From assembly GCF_947488185.1 (NCBI RefSeq), contig NZ_CANKYM010000008.1, positions 21,356 to 85,355 on the forward strand: a stretch of DNA of 64,000 bases, read 5' to 3'. The notes under the pieces are model-generated. The model ran no database searches, had not been told where the DNA came from, and worked only from the letters and a program-made list of their open reading frames with translations. The first letter of the stretch is position 1. Each line of letters starts with the position of its first letter. Both the position numbers and the translations under genes were made by a program. The stretch is from an uncultured Roseobacter sp. (lineage in GTDB: Bacteria; Pseudomonadota; Alphaproteobacteria; Rhodobacterales; Rhodobacteraceae). Shown here one piece after another: positions 18,586 through 27,582 of the stretch.

Positions 18586-21255
18586 GTGTCCCCCGTCCTC
18601 ACCCATCCGCACGCCGATACGACCGATACCTGCCTGACCAAGCTTGGTTCCTTTCCCCAGGGTCTGGCCACCGGCGAAGCCCGGGTGAGGCTGGACCGCC
18701 ATGGCAAAAATCACCTGCCCGAAACACCGCCGCGCCCTGTTGTTCTGCGGTTCCTGATGCATTTCAACAACGTGCTGATCTATGTCCTCATCGGCGCGGC
18801 GGCGGTGACGGCGGCCTTGGGACATATGATCGACACTTGGGTGATCCTGGCCGTGGTGCTGGTCAATGCAACCATGGGCTTCATCCAGGAAGGCCGCGCG
18901 GAAAACGCGATGGCCGAAATTCGGCAGATGCTGGCGCCGCATGCCTCGGTCCTGCGCGATGGAACACGGATCAGCATCGATGCGGCTGATGTTGTGCCGG
19001 GCGACATCGTGCTGCTGGAGCCCGGGGATCGGGTCGCGGCGGATTTGCGTCTGTTGCAGGTGAACGGGTTGATGGTGCAGGAGGCCATTCTGACCGGCGA
19101 ATCCGTACCGGTGGAAAAATCGGTGGCGCCCGTGGGGGCAGATGCAGCCCTAGGGGACCGTACCTGTATGGCCTTCAGTGGCACGCTGATCACCGCCGGG
19201 GTCGGGCGCGGCGTTGTCACGGCAACCGGTGCCGTGTCAGAGATCGGGCGGATCAGTGGCATGCTGGGTCGCGTGCGCGGGCTGAAAACGCCGCTGGTCG
19301 TGCAGATGGACAAATTCGCCCGATGGCTGACCGTGCTCATTCTGCTGATCGCTGGGGCGCTGCTGGCTTTTGGCTACTACGTGCAGCATTTTGACTTCCA
19401 CGCGATGTTCATCGCCGTGGTCAGCCTTGCCGTCGCTGCAATCCCCGAAGCCTTGCCCGCTGTCATGACCATCACACTGGCCATAGGGGTGCAGGCGATG
19501 GCGAAACGTCATGCCATTGTGCGCCGCTTACCCGCAATCGAAACAATCGGGGCGGTTTCAGTGATTTGCACCGACAAGACCGGCACGCTGACCCGGAACG
19601 AGATGATGGTGGCGTCGGTTGTGACTGGTGCCGGGCGCTTTACGGTTACCGGGCACGGTTATGCCCCGACCGGCGAGATTACTGCCGAAGAAGGTGTGGC
19701 GATTGACACCACGCTTTCGGAGATCGCGCGGGCTGCGCTCTTGTGCAACGATGCGGCGTTGCGGGAGGCAGGCGGCACCTGGACCGTTGACGGCGATCCG
19801 ATGGAGGGCGCGCTGCTGGCCTTTGGGCAGAAGGCGGGAGAGGCCGCATCCGGCTGGCAGCGCACCGGTGAGATTCCGTTTGATGCGGTCCGCCGGTACA
19901 TGGCTGTGCAGGTCGAAAACGCAGATGGCGAGTCCCTGACGGTGGTGAAGGGCGCCCCTGAAAAGCTGCTGGAGATGTGTCGCGATCAGATCGGCGCGAC
20001 CGGGTCTGAACCGCTGGACGCTGCCCATTGGACAGCTGAGGCCACGCATATTGCGGCCCGTGGACAGCGTGTGCTGGCCCTTGCGTGCAGGTCGCCAGAG
20101 GCTGGTGTACTGGCAGATACCATCGAAGGAGACTTGAGCCTGATCGGTCTGGTAGGCCTGATCGACCCGCCGAGGGCGGAGGCCATCGCTGCGGTTGAGG
20201 AGTGTAAAAAAGCCGGGATCGCCGTGAAAATGATCACCGGAGACCACGCAGGCACGGCGTCGGCCATTGGCCGTCAGATCGGGTTGGCCAATCCCGACGC
20301 GGTGCTGACAGGCGCGGATATCGACGCTATGGATGATGGAATCCTTGCCGTGGAGGTCATGAGCACGAACATCTTTGCCCGCACCTCGCCCGAGCACAAA
20401 TTGCGTCTGGTCACCGCCTTGCAGGCGCATGATCTGGTTGTGGCCATGACCGGTGACGGGGTGAATGACGCGCCTGCGCTCAAACGCGCGGACATTGGGG
20501 TCGCCATGGGGATCACCGGCTCGGCCGCCTCCAAGGAAGCCGCCGATCTGGTGCTGGCCAATGATAACTTTGCCTCCATCTCGGCAGCGGTGCGCGAAGG
20601 GCGCACGGTCTGGGACAACATCCGCAAACTCGTCAGCTGGGTTCTACCCACCAGCGCCGGGGAGGCGGGCACAATCGCCGCCGCCCTCCTGCTGGGCTTT
20701 GCGCTGCCCGTGTCACCGGTGCAAATTCTCTGGGTCAATATGATCACAGCGGTCACGCTGGGCCTTGCGCTCGCCTATGAACCGCCCGAGGCCGAAACCA
20801 TGCAGCGCCCCCCGCGTCACCGCAATACCGGGCTGCTGACCGGCGGCCTTGTCTGGCACGTCATTTTTGTCACCACGCTGTTTCTGGCCATCGTCTTCGG
20901 CCTTTTCACCTACGCGCTCGAAAAAGGATATCCGCTGGTACTGGCGCAGACCATGGCCATGAACATGCTGGTGGTGCTGGAGATTTTCCACCTCTTCTAC
21001 ATCCGCAATATCTTTGGCACCTCGATCAACTGGAACGCTTTCAAAGGCACGCGCGCGGTGTGGATCAGCGTGATTATCGCGACGGTCGCGCAGTTTGCGG
21101 TGACCTACCTGCCCTTTGCGCAACCGATCCTTGGCACGCAGGCCGTGCCGCTGGTGGACGGGCTGCTGATCATCGGCATCGGCATCGTGTTCTTCGCTGT
21201 GATCGAGACGGAAAAGCAACTACGTCTGGTGCTGACGGGGCACAACGGGATTTAG
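18586..21255 (+). CDS. P2-type cation-transporting ATPase
   Basis: 889 residues from a GTG start preceded by CGGAGA; a nearby ATG at 18581 is out of frame. It has the full P-type set: actuator TGES (LTGESVPVEK), phosphorylation motif DKTGTLT with Asp330, hinge TGDGVNDAP, and a membrane helix with AAIPEALPAVMTITLAIG. The PEAL motif in helix 4 and the six-helix C-terminal end point to a P2-type pump (Ca2+, Mn2+, Na+ or H+); the ion cannot be read safely. It lies 62 bp downstream of adhP and may be transcribed from the same FNR-controlled promoter. Confidence 0.88.
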   Translation: MSPVLTHPHADTTDTCLTKLGSFPQGLATGEARVRLDRHGKNHLPETPPRPVVLRFLMHFNNVLIYVLIGAAAVTAALGHMIDTWVILAVVLVNATMGFIQEGRAENAMAEIRQMLAPHASVLRDGTRISIDAADVVPGDIVLLEPGDRVAADLRLLQVNGLMVQEAILTGESVPVEKSVAPVGADAALGDRTCMAFSGTLITAGVGRGVVTATGAVSEIGRISGMLGRVRGLKTPLVVQMDKFARWLTVLILLIAGALLAFGYYVQHFDFHAMFIAVVSLAVAAIPEALPAVMTITLAIGVQAMAKRHAIVRRLPAIETIGAVSVICTDKTGTLTRNEMMVASVVTGAGRFTVTGHGYAPTGEITAEEGVAIDTTLSEIARAALLCNDAALREAGGTWTVDGDPMEGALLAFGQKAGEAASGWQRTGEIPFDAVRRYMAVQVENADGESLTVVKGAPEKLLEMCRDQIGATGSEPLDAAHWTAEATHIAARGQRVLALACRSPEAGVLADTIEGDLSLIGLVGLIDPPRAEAIAAVEECKKAGIAVKMITGDHAGTASAIGRQIGLANPDAVLTGADIDAMDDGILAVEVMSTNIFARTSPEHKLRLVTALQAHDLVVAMTGDGVNDAPALKRADIGVAMGITGSAASKEAADLVLANDNFASISAAVREGRTVWDNIRKLVSWVLPTSAGEAGTIAAALLLGFALPVSPVQILWVNMITAVTLGLALAYEPPEAETMQRPPRHRNTGLLTGGLVWHVIFVTTLFLAIVFGLFTYALEKGYPLVLAQTMAMNMLVVLEIFHLFYIRNIFGTSINWNAFKGTRAVWISVIIATVAQFAVTYLPFAQPILGTQAVPLVDGLLIIGIGIVFFAVIETEKQLRLVLTGHNGI

Positions 21256-21270
21256 CGGATTTGCGGGGCC

Positions 21271-22185
21271 TCAGGCCTCCCGCGCAGCCTCCCGCCGCAG
21301 GCTGATCCGCGTCCCGGTTGTGCCATTGATCAGATCCAACGTGTCCGAGAGACGTCCGATGGCGGCGAAACCGCCCGTGGCCTGCGCAAATTCACAAGCC
21401 GCATCGACCTTGGGTCCCATGGAGCCTGCGGGGAAATCCATCTGCGCCACCTCTTCCGGTGAAAGATGGGCGATCAGCGCCTGATCCGGCGTGCCCCATC
21501 CGGAATAGACACCTTCCACATCGGTTAGCATCAGGAAGGCGTCCGCCTCCAGCATGCGCGCCAGAAGCCCACTGGCGTGGTCCTTGTCGATCACGGCCTC
21601 GATGCCGATCGTCGTGCCATCGTCTTTCTGTACAACCGGGATGCCGCCGCCACCCGCGCAGATGACCACAACACCCTGATCCAGCAACAGGCGGATCACA
21701 TCCAGTTCCAGGATGCGCTTGGGCGGGGGCGAGGGCACCGTGCGCCGGAAATGCGCGCCGTCCTGCCCGATTGTCCAACCGTGATCGGCGCGCAAGCGAG
21801 CGGCCTCTTCCTGCGTGTAGATGGGGCCGATGAACTTGGTCGGCTTCTGGAAGGCAGGGTCGTTTGGATCAACTTCGATCTGGGTCAGCAGGGTCGCATA
21901 TCTGGCGTCGGGCAGATAGGCGTTGTCCAGCTCCTGTTGTAGTACATAGCCGATCATCCCATCTGTTTCCGCGCCCAGAACATCCAGCGGAAAGGCGCCC
22001 CCGCGCAACGCCAGATAGCCGACCTGCGGCCCGTTGCCGTGGGTGATCACGACCTCATGTCCGGCGTCCAGGACTTGTGCAAGTGCACCTGCTGCGGTGC
22101 GAATACTGGCACGCTGGCTTTCGGCGGTCAGGGTCTCTCCCCTTTTGGACAAGGCGTTTCCGCCCAAAGCGACGACAATTCTCAT
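21271..22185 (-). CDS. arcC: Carbamate kinase
   Basis: 304 residues from the ATG following GAGGT; longer in-frame starts lack a ribosome-binding site. It begins with VVALGGNAL and has THGNGPQVG, ICAGGGGIPVV, IDKDHASGLLA and FPAGSMGPKVDAA, all typical of carbamate kinases of the amino-acid kinase fold. It makes ATP from carbamoyl phosphate. No arcA or arcB is near, so the carbamoyl phosphate source is elsewhere. An FNR-like box lies 86 bp upstream. Converges with the P-type ATPase gene. Confidence 0.92.
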   Translation of the reverse strand: MRIVVALGGNALSKRGETLTAESQRASIRTAAGALAQVLDAGHEVVITHGNGPQVGYLALRGGAFPLDVLGAETDGMIGYVLQQELDNAYLPDARYATLLTQIEVDPNDPAFQKPTKFIGPIYTQEEAARLRADHGWTIGQDGAHFRRTVPSPPPKRILELDVIRLLLDQGVVVICAGGGGIPVVQKDDGTTIGIEAVIDKDHASGLLARMLEADAFLMLTDVEGVYSGWGTPDQALIAHLSPEEVAQMDFPAGSMGPKVDAACEFAQATGGFAAIGRLSDTLDLINGTTGTRISLRREAAREA

Positions 22186-22270
22186 TCGGGACCTCGACAT
22201 GTCAACAGGATTGGATGCACGGATAGGCTCGCGCATTTCTGTCTCAGTAGTGTGAACTGCTGCCCACCGG

Positions 22271-22284
22271 TTGAGATTGATCAA
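22271..22284. promoter_or_regulatory. FNR/FixK-like box (9 of 10) before arcC
   Basis: TTGAGATTGATCAA matches TTGAT-N4-ATCAA with one mismatch. It lies between the DUF2238-like gene and arcC, 86 bp upstream of the arcC start codon. Confidence 0.5.
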
Positions 22285-22302
22285 TCGGGCAGACCTCTGT
22301 CG

Positions 22303-22956
22303 TCACTTCTTGAGACGGTTTTTCGACTTTTGATAGAGCCGCTTGTTAAGGTCTATGAACTGCGCAAGGCCGCGACCAAGCAGTCCGGCCGCGTTGCGCA
22401 CGAGGTAGAGATAACCGGTCACACTCGCAATCAGGCTGCCGACGGTATTGATCATCAAGTCACCCATGGTGTCCATCAGACCGGATTTTTGCATGTTCAG
22501 CCCAAAGATCTGGTCCATGCCGAACTCGAAAATCTCCCAGACGGCCCCAATGGTCATGGCGACGCAGAAGGTGACGAAGGCAACGGCAGAGGGGGGTGCT
22601 GCAAAACGGTCCCCCTCGAACAGCATAAAGACAAAAAGGAACCCGATCAGGCCAAAGCCGATGGCGGAGAATCCGTGCAGAGCCAGGTCCCACCACCATA
22701 GGCGTTCGTAGAAATCGAAGGCTTCCCCCAGAAAGATCGAGGCAAAGAAAAACAGGGTGGTGGCCAGAAGAAAGGGCACCGGCAGGGTCAGCGACCATCG
22801 GGATGCCAGAGTGGGCGGCACGAGCGACAGGGCCAGTGTGGCCAGCGTGACAAAGGCCAGCGACCAGCGGGCCAGACCAAAGGCCACGATGACGGCAAGC
22901 AGCAACGAGGCCCAGATGGCCAGCATAATGGGTTTAAAGTTTTTCGCAGTATGCAT
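22303..22956 (-). CDS. DUF2238/YjdF-like inner-membrane protein
   Basis: 217 residues with about six membrane helices. The motif WWWDLALHGFSAIGFGLIGF (residues about 87-106), then AVWEIFEFGMDQ and DTMGDLMINTVGS, matches the family of small polytopic membrane proteins related to YjdF/DUF2238. Function unknown. The C-terminal tail is basic (KSKNRLKK). It is divergent from the endonuclease/phosphatase-family gene with a 55-bp gap. Confidence 0.7.
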   Translation of the reverse strand: MHTAKNFKPIMLAIWASLLLAVIVAFGLARWSLAFVTLATLALSLVPPTLASRWSLTLPVPFLLATTLFFFASIFLGEAFDFYERLWWWDLALHGFSAIGFGLIGFLFVFMLFEGDRFAAPPSAVAFVTFCVAMTIGAVWEIFEFGMDQIFGLNMQKSGLMDTMGDLMINTVGSLIASVTGYLYLVRNAAGLLGRGLAQFIDLNKRLYQKSKNRLKK

Positions 22957-23011
22957 CGCAAGATCGCTTTCTTGACGTTCAATCCTGATGGGCTTGCCCT
23001 ATATATAAGGT

Positions 23012-23719
23012 ATGACCGACACAGTCCTAAGGATCGCAAGCTACAATATTCGCAAAGCCCGGGGCCTTGACCAGAAACGCGTGCCGGGGCGGACCTTGCA
23101 GGTGATCAACCAGCTACAGGCCGACATTGTTGTTTTGCAGGAGGCAGACAGGCGGGTCGGGGTACGCAAACCCGCGATCCCGCGCAAGCTAATCGAGGCG
23201 GAAACGGATTTCCGGCTGGTTGACGTGTGTGAGAACGGGATCAGCCTTGGCTGGCACGGCAATGCCGTTCTGATGCGCGATCCGGCGCAGGTTCTGCGAG
23301 TCGAACGGGTGCCGCTGCCCGGGCTGGAACCTCGGGGTGCGGTGCGTCTGGACATGACGTTTGGTGGGGGTCTTAGCGTTGTCGCAGCCCATCTTGGGCT
23401 TTTGCGCCGGGATCGCCGGGAACAATTGCAGGCGCTCTGCCAAGCGACGGCAAACAGCCCGCATGCCGTGATCGCAGGAGATTTCAACGAATGGTCGCAC
23501 TGCAAGGGGCTGGAACCCCTGGTTGGCAAGTTCGAAACCCACGCGCCCGGCCATAGTTTTCACGCCCGTCGCCCCGTTGCGGCACTGGACCGGTTCGCCT
23601 TGAGCCACGGGGTGGAATTGCGCGGTGCAGGCGTGGAGCAGGGCGCACTGGCCAGACGCGCGTCGGACCATCTGCCCGTTTGGTCAGATATCGCCATTCC
23701 AGCAGCCGCTACGTGCTGA
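23012..23719 (+). CDS. Endonuclease/exonuclease/phosphatase family protein
   Basis: 235 residues. The EEP fold is shown by IASYNIRKARG (residues about 8-18), VVLQEADRR, IAGDFNEW (about 154-161) and the C-terminal ASDHLPVW. These are the Mg2+-binding Asn/Glu/Asp and the catalytic Asp-His. The substrate may be a nucleic acid, a phosphoinositide-like molecule or another phosphodiester. No signal peptide. The 3' end overlaps the convergent universal stress gene by 11 bp. Confidence 0.85.
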   Translation: MTDTVLRIASYNIRKARGLDQKRVPGRTLQVINQLQADIVVLQEADRRVGVRKPAIPRKLIEAETDFRLVDVCENGISLGWHGNAVLMRDPAQVLRVERVPLPGLEPRGAVRLDMTFGGGLSVVAAHLGLLRRDRREQLQALCQATANSPHAVIAGDFNEWSHCKGLEPLVGKFETHAPGHSFHARRPVAALDRFALSHGVELRGAGVEQGALARRASDHLPVWSDIAIPAAATC

Positions 23720-24548
23720 ACATGACGGGCAGCTTCGCATCGCGCAGCAGCGCATAGGTGGTTGCGCCAATCACGAAGTCGTAGACTTTGGAGTGCCCAA
23801 AGGCCCCCGTCACGATCATATCTGCGCCGCGTTCAAAAGCCACCTGACCCAAAACATCCGCGACGGTGTCACCGGCGGTGTTGCGATGCTCCAATGTGGG
23901 CTTCATCCCATGTCTTGAAAACATCTCGGCCACGTCGACCCCTTCGGAATCCTCCAGAGCATCAGACGGGGTGCTGCCAACACGCAGGACGGTAAGGGTC
24001 GCCCCCTCATCAGCAACATGCAGCAGATCAAGCGCAGCGCGTGCGGCTTCCCGCGTCGCACTCCAGCCCAGCAGAACGTTCTGGCCAATCTCCGCACCGT
24101 CGTATTCTGGCGGCACGACAATCACCGGCCGACCACTCTCCTGAATGACCTCGCTCTGCGCATTGCGCTGTTCATAGCGGTCCGCTTCCTTGTCACCCCG
24201 GGCCATGATGACCAGATCGGCTGTGCGGGCACTCTCCACAAGGCGCTCATTGGCAGAGACGGCGTCGGCCCGCACAAGGCGAAATTCGCTTTGGAAGTCT
24301 TCATTGGTCGTGTTTTTGGTGAAAACCGCCTTGATGGCCGCAGTTTCGATTTTCTGGCTTTCGTTGAATGCCTCGAAGGCGGGCTCGGGGATGTGCATGG
24401 CGATGCCCGGATACACGACCAGCGCCTGCAGGGTGTGCAGCCCGATCAGATGTGCGTTGTGTTTACGTGCCAGCGGCACCGCGAGCTTCAGCAGCGTTTC
24501 GGCGTGTTCCGCCGTGGTCAGGCACACCAGAAGTGTCTTGATCCCCAT
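23709..24548 (-). CDS. Universal stress protein, two-domain
   Basis: 279 residues, a tandem UspA protein. Domain 1 starts IKTLLVCLTTAEHAETLLKLA and domain 2 starts near NVLLGWSATREAARAALDLL. The C-terminal domain ends with GADMIVTGAFGHSKVYDFVIG, which lacks the full G-2x-G-9x-G(S/T) ATP pattern, suggesting a non-ATP-binding type. The ATG was chosen over an upstream in-frame TTG because of the AAAGGA site. It lies 54 bp downstream of hsp20 on the same strand and is probably cotranscribed from the FNR box at 25162. Confidence 0.88.
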   Translation of the reverse strand: MGIKTLLVCLTTAEHAETLLKLAVPLARKHNAHLIGLHTLQALVVYPGIAMHIPEPAFEAFNESQKIETAAIKAVFTKNTTNEDFQSEFRLVRADAVSANERLVESARTADLVIMARGDKEADRYEQRNAQSEVIQESGRPVIVVPPEYDGAEIGQNVLLGWSATREAARAALDLLHVADEGATLTVLRVGSTPSDALEDSEGVDVAEMFSRHGMKPTLEHRNTAGDTVADVLGQVAFERGADMIVTGAFGHSKVYDFVIGATTYALLRDAKLPVMFST

Positions 24549-24602
24549 AGCATAGGTCCTTTCCAAAGAGGCGGGGGCACCGGAGGGCGCCCCTCGCGCG
24601 TT

Positions 24603-25088
24603 TCAGGTCTTGCTGATGTCGATTTTATGAAAGTCGGCCTTGGCCGCTGCCGGTTTCGCAATCCGCAGCTTCAGGATGCCATCTGCGAATTTCGCCTCGA
24701 CGGCCCCCGCATCCGGCGCGAACCCCAGCGGTATCTGCCGCCGAAAGCTGCCGTAGCGCCGCTCGATCAGGTGATATCCGTTGTCGGATTTTTCGTGATC
24801 CGCGCTCTTTTCGCCCTTCAGTGTCAGCAGATCGCCCGTGATCGACGCGTCCAGATCCTCTTCCGCAACACCGGGCAGCTCTGCGCTGATCTCGACCGAC
24901 TCTTCGGTCTCCACCAGATCGATGGCGGGAAACATCGGCGTGGAGAAAACAGAAGGCGCACCCGTTTCCGGCATGGGGAAACCCGTCCGGAATTGTTCCA
25001 GCAGCCGGTTCATCTCCTTCTGGAAGGACGGAAAAAGAGCAGACCCACCGGCCTCGGAGCGCAGTTCGGGAAGTATTTGGCGTGACAT
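24603..25088 (-). CDS. Small heat-shock protein Hsp20
   Basis: 161 residues from the ATG after AGGAGA; the frame is open far upstream but without a plausible start. The alpha-crystallin domain runs from about residue 50 (FPAIDLVETEESVEISAELP) to the C-terminal strand FADGILKLRIAKP. The family holds unfolding proteins as an oligomeric ATP-independent chaperone. A perfect FNR box lies 74 bp upstream, indicating low-oxygen induction in place of or besides heat control. Confidence 0.9.
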   Translation of the reverse strand: MSRQILPELRSEAGGSALFPSFQKEMNRLLEQFRTGFPMPETGAPSVFSTPMFPAIDLVETEESVEISAELPGVAEEDLDASITGDLLTLKGEKSADHEKSDNGYHLIERRYGSFRRQIPLGFAPDAGAVEAKFADGILKLRIAKPAAAKADFHKIDISKT

Positions 25089-25161
25089 CACACGTCTCCT
25101 TTCTGAAGTCCCGACACGGGAATGTGTCGCCGGTGTCCTAGCAAACCAGTGTCTCGTGCGA

Positions 25162-25175
25162 TTGATTCCGATCAA
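25162..25175. promoter_or_regulatory. FNR/FixK box (perfect) between hsp20 and bactofilin-like gene
   Basis: TTGATTCCGATCAA matches the consensus at all ten positions. It is 74 bp from the hsp20 start on one side and 62 bp from the bactofilin-like gene on the other, so one site could serve both divergent promoters. Confidence 0.7.
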
Positions 25176-25236
25176 TCCACAGCCTCCTGCCTGCGGTAGC
25201 TCATAGGCGACTGCAGTCTGATTGGAGGAGCATCCC

Positions 25237-26418
25237 ATGCTGTTGCTCAGATACGCGCTGACCCTTGTCGCCGTCCTTGGGAGCGGCTCGCCGCTCTGGT
25301 CCGAGACGGTTTCTGCCCAAAACGGCAGCGACACGTTCTTTTCCGGATCGGTCGTCAGCGAAACGATTGATACACGCGGCGATACGTTTCTGTCCGCGCG
25401 CTCGGCGGTTGCCCGCGGTGTTTCGCAGGGGGATCTGCATGTCACCGGGATGGATGTCTCCGTGCAGGCCGATACCGCCGAAGATCTCTATGCCTTTGGG
25501 GGCACGGTGATCATCCGCAGCGCCGTCGCCCAGGATCTGACGGCGGGTGGTTTTTCGGTGCGCACGGAAAGCAGCTCTGAAACAAGCGGGAACGCGCGCC
25601 TGTTCGGCAATTCCGTCACCATTGAAGGCAGGGTCGAGGGCGCGCTGCTAATCGCCGCGCGTGATGTCATCCTGAACGCGCCGATTGAGGGGGATGCGCG
25701 TATTCTGGCAAAATCCATCTCCTTCGGTCCGAACGCGGTTGTCGGCGGAACCCTGACCTACAGCACGCGGGAAAGACTTTCGGTGCCCGAGCGTGTCGCC
25801 CCGACCGAACGGGTGGTGTTTGAACGGGCAGTGGATCGCGATGTCTGGAAGGAATGGAGCGAGATGCGCAAGGACATGCCCGTCTTGCCCACCTTTGCGT
25901 CCCTGTTGAGCGCCTTTGTCATCTCGCTGCTGTTCTTTATGGTCTTGGGCACCTTGATGCTGACCTTCATGCCCAAACGCCTGGAAAAGATGCACCAGAG
26001 CATTGCCACAGCGCCCGGTCAGACCATGCTGCTCGGCATCATTGGCCTGTCCATCCTGTTTGGCATGGTACCCATCACCGGTCTGACGCTCGTTGGGCTA
26101 CCCTTTGTTCCGATTGCGGTGCTGGGCATCATCGTTACATGGACGCTTGGATACGCATTGGGCGCCTATAGCGTTGCGATGCGTATCTGGACCGGGTTCG
26201 GGGGTGACCAAGACCCCGGCAATGTCGCGCGCCTGCTGGTCTTTGCCGTGGCGATCATCTTTGTCGCACTGCTGAATTTCATCCCCTTCTTTGGATGGGT
26301 GGCGAACTACACGCTTGTGTTGCTGGGTATCGGCGCCATGACCCATGCGGTGTTTCAATACCTGATCGGCAACCCGGGTCAGGCCTTTGATATTGATATG
26401 AAACCCATCGAAGACTGA
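25237..26418 (+). CDS. Exported bactofilin-like (polymer-forming) membrane protein
   Basis: 393 residues from the ATG after GGAGGAG. A signal peptide (residues 1-25) is followed by a beta-helical region to about residue 190, with short repeats such as LHVTGMDVSV, LYAFGGTVII and VEGALLIAARDVIL, typical of polymer-forming bactofilin-type domains. About five membrane helices follow (residues 215-375). It is periplasmic or surface-facing, unlike classical cytoplasmic bactofilins. It shares the FNR box at 25162 with hsp20, and DUF2267 follows 20 bp later. Confidence 0.75.
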   Translation: MLLLRYALTLVAVLGSGSPLWSETVSAQNGSDTFFSGSVVSETIDTRGDTFLSARSAVARGVSQGDLHVTGMDVSVQADTAEDLYAFGGTVIIRSAVAQDLTAGGFSVRTESSSETSGNARLFGNSVTIEGRVEGALLIAARDVILNAPIEGDARILAKSISFGPNAVVGGTLTYSTRERLSVPERVAPTERVVFERAVDRDVWKEWSEMRKDMPVLPTFASLLSAFVISLLFFMVLGTLMLTFMPKRLEKMHQSIATAPGQTMLLGIIGLSILFGMVPITGLTLVGLPFVPIAVLGIIVTWTLGYALGAYSVAMRIWTGFGGDQDPGNVARLLVFAVAIIFVALLNFIPFFGWVANYTLVLLGIGAMTHAVFQYLIGNPGQAFDIDMKPIED

Positions 26419-26438
26419 TCCCGGAAAGGAGCGCGCAT

Positions 26439-26870
26439 ATGTCAGCACAAGGTTTGGAAGTGATCGATCACACCGTTCAGCTGACCCATGAATGGATCAA
26501 TGAACTGGCCGCCCTGCTGGACTGGTCCTCGAAACGCAGCGCCCTGCGGTTGCTCCGCCTGACCCTGCACCGCGTGCGCGACCACCTTTTGCCCAATGAA
26601 CTGGCGCAGTTCTCCGCGCAGTTGCCCTTGCTGGTGCGAGGCATGTTTTTCGAAGGCTGGGTGCCCAAACACACACCGATCAAGGACCGTAATGCCGAGG
26701 AGTTCAAAAACGCCATCGACAGCCAGATGCGCGAGGCCGAGGAGTACCGCGGCCCCGAAGACATTCGTTGTGTGTTTGACCTGCTGAATGCCCGTCTGAC
26801 CCAGGGTGAAATCGAAGACGTCCGGGCCAATCTACCCATGGCCATTCGGGCCCTGTGGTCAGCACCCTAG
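26439..26870 (+). CDS. DUF2267 domain protein
   Basis: 143 residues with GGAAAGGAGCG upstream. The whole protein is one helical DUF2267 domain with two half-repeats: residues about 15-70 (LLDWSSKRSALRLLRLTLHR) and about 90-140 (FDLLNARLTQGEIEDVRANL). Soluble, function unknown. DUF2267 proteins often occur beside stress genes in such islands. It is cotranscribed with the bactofilin-like gene. Confidence 0.85.
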   Translation: MSAQGLEVIDHTVQLTHEWINELAALLDWSSKRSALRLLRLTLHRVRDHLLPNELAQFSAQLPLLVRGMFFEGWVPKHTPIKDRNAEEFKNAIDSQMREAEEYRGPEDIRCVFDLLNARLTQGEIEDVRANLPMAIRALWSAP

Positions 26871-26883
26871 CGGCATCGTCCCT

Positions 26884-27561
26884 CTAGCGTCCGCGATCCC
26901 CGAGCGACAGCGCAAGCAGCGCTTTCGGGCGCAGAATGATGATCGTGTGAATGTTGTCGATCGCGATGGTCTCAGACTTGCGCAGCTGGGTAAAAGTGCG
27001 GCTGATCGTTTCCGTCGTCAGCCCGAGGAAATCCGCGATATCGGCGCGGCTCATCGGCAGGTCCACCTGCCTGTGCCCTGCCACATCCTGACCCACCCGG
27101 TCAGACAGGATACACAGGAAGGACGCCACTTTTTCCAGCGCTGATTTCTGCCCGAGCATCATGAAATGATCCTGCATCGCGCTGATCTCGCGCAGCGCGG
27201 CCTGCAGCAGTTCCTGATGCAGTTTCGGATCGCCTTCGCCATTTTCCAGCGCGGATCTGCGATAGGGTTGCAGGCGCGCATCCACCAGCACCTCGCAATC
27301 CGTGTGGTGCAGCCCGCCGGCCGGAAAGCCCACGACATCGCCGGGATATCCAAAGGCGATCACCTGGCGGCGGCCATCTTCCAACAGCCGGGTCAGCCGC
27401 AACACACCGGTGGTGATCTGGTAGAGCCAGACCACCGGGTCCCCTTCGAAGTAGACGTATGAGCCGGCTTTCAGGCGCGCTTCGGGACATTTGACGCAGG
27501 CGCTTTCAAGCGGGACTGCGGGCGTGGTTTCGGCGTGTTCTTTTGGAATTGTGACATACAT
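26884..27561 (-). CDS. Crp/Fnr-family regulator, FixK/FnrL-like
   Basis: 225 residues. A cNMP-type sensory domain (about 30-115), a dimerisation helix (about 118-150) and a winged HTH with LGLTTETISRTFTQLR are present. The recognition residues Glu184, Ser187 and Arg188 are those that read TTGAT in FNR. The N-terminus has only Cys22 and Cys25 close together, with Cys89 and Cys150 further on. The classic FNR cluster spacing is absent, so oxygen sensing by a 4Fe-4S cluster is uncertain. It is the best local candidate for the factor acting at the boxes in this island. Confidence 0.85.
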   Translation of the reverse strand: MYVTIPKEHAETTPAVPLESACVKCPEARLKAGSYVYFEGDPVVWLYQITTGVLRLTRLLEDGRRQVIAFGYPGDVVGFPAGGLHHTDCEVLVDARLQPYRRSALENGEGDPKLHQELLQAALREISAMQDHFMMLGQKSALEKVASFLCILSDRVGQDVAGHRQVDLPMSRADIADFLGLTTETISRTFTQLRKSETIAIDNIHTIIILRPKALLALSLGDRGR

Positions 27562-27582
27562 CCTTGCAGGCCCCCCGAGGAA

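Noticed and set aside
21255..21300. GGCCTCAGGCC hairpin between the P-type ATPase and arcC genes
   Set aside because: Arms of five bases with a one-base loop cannot form as drawn, and there is no T-run.
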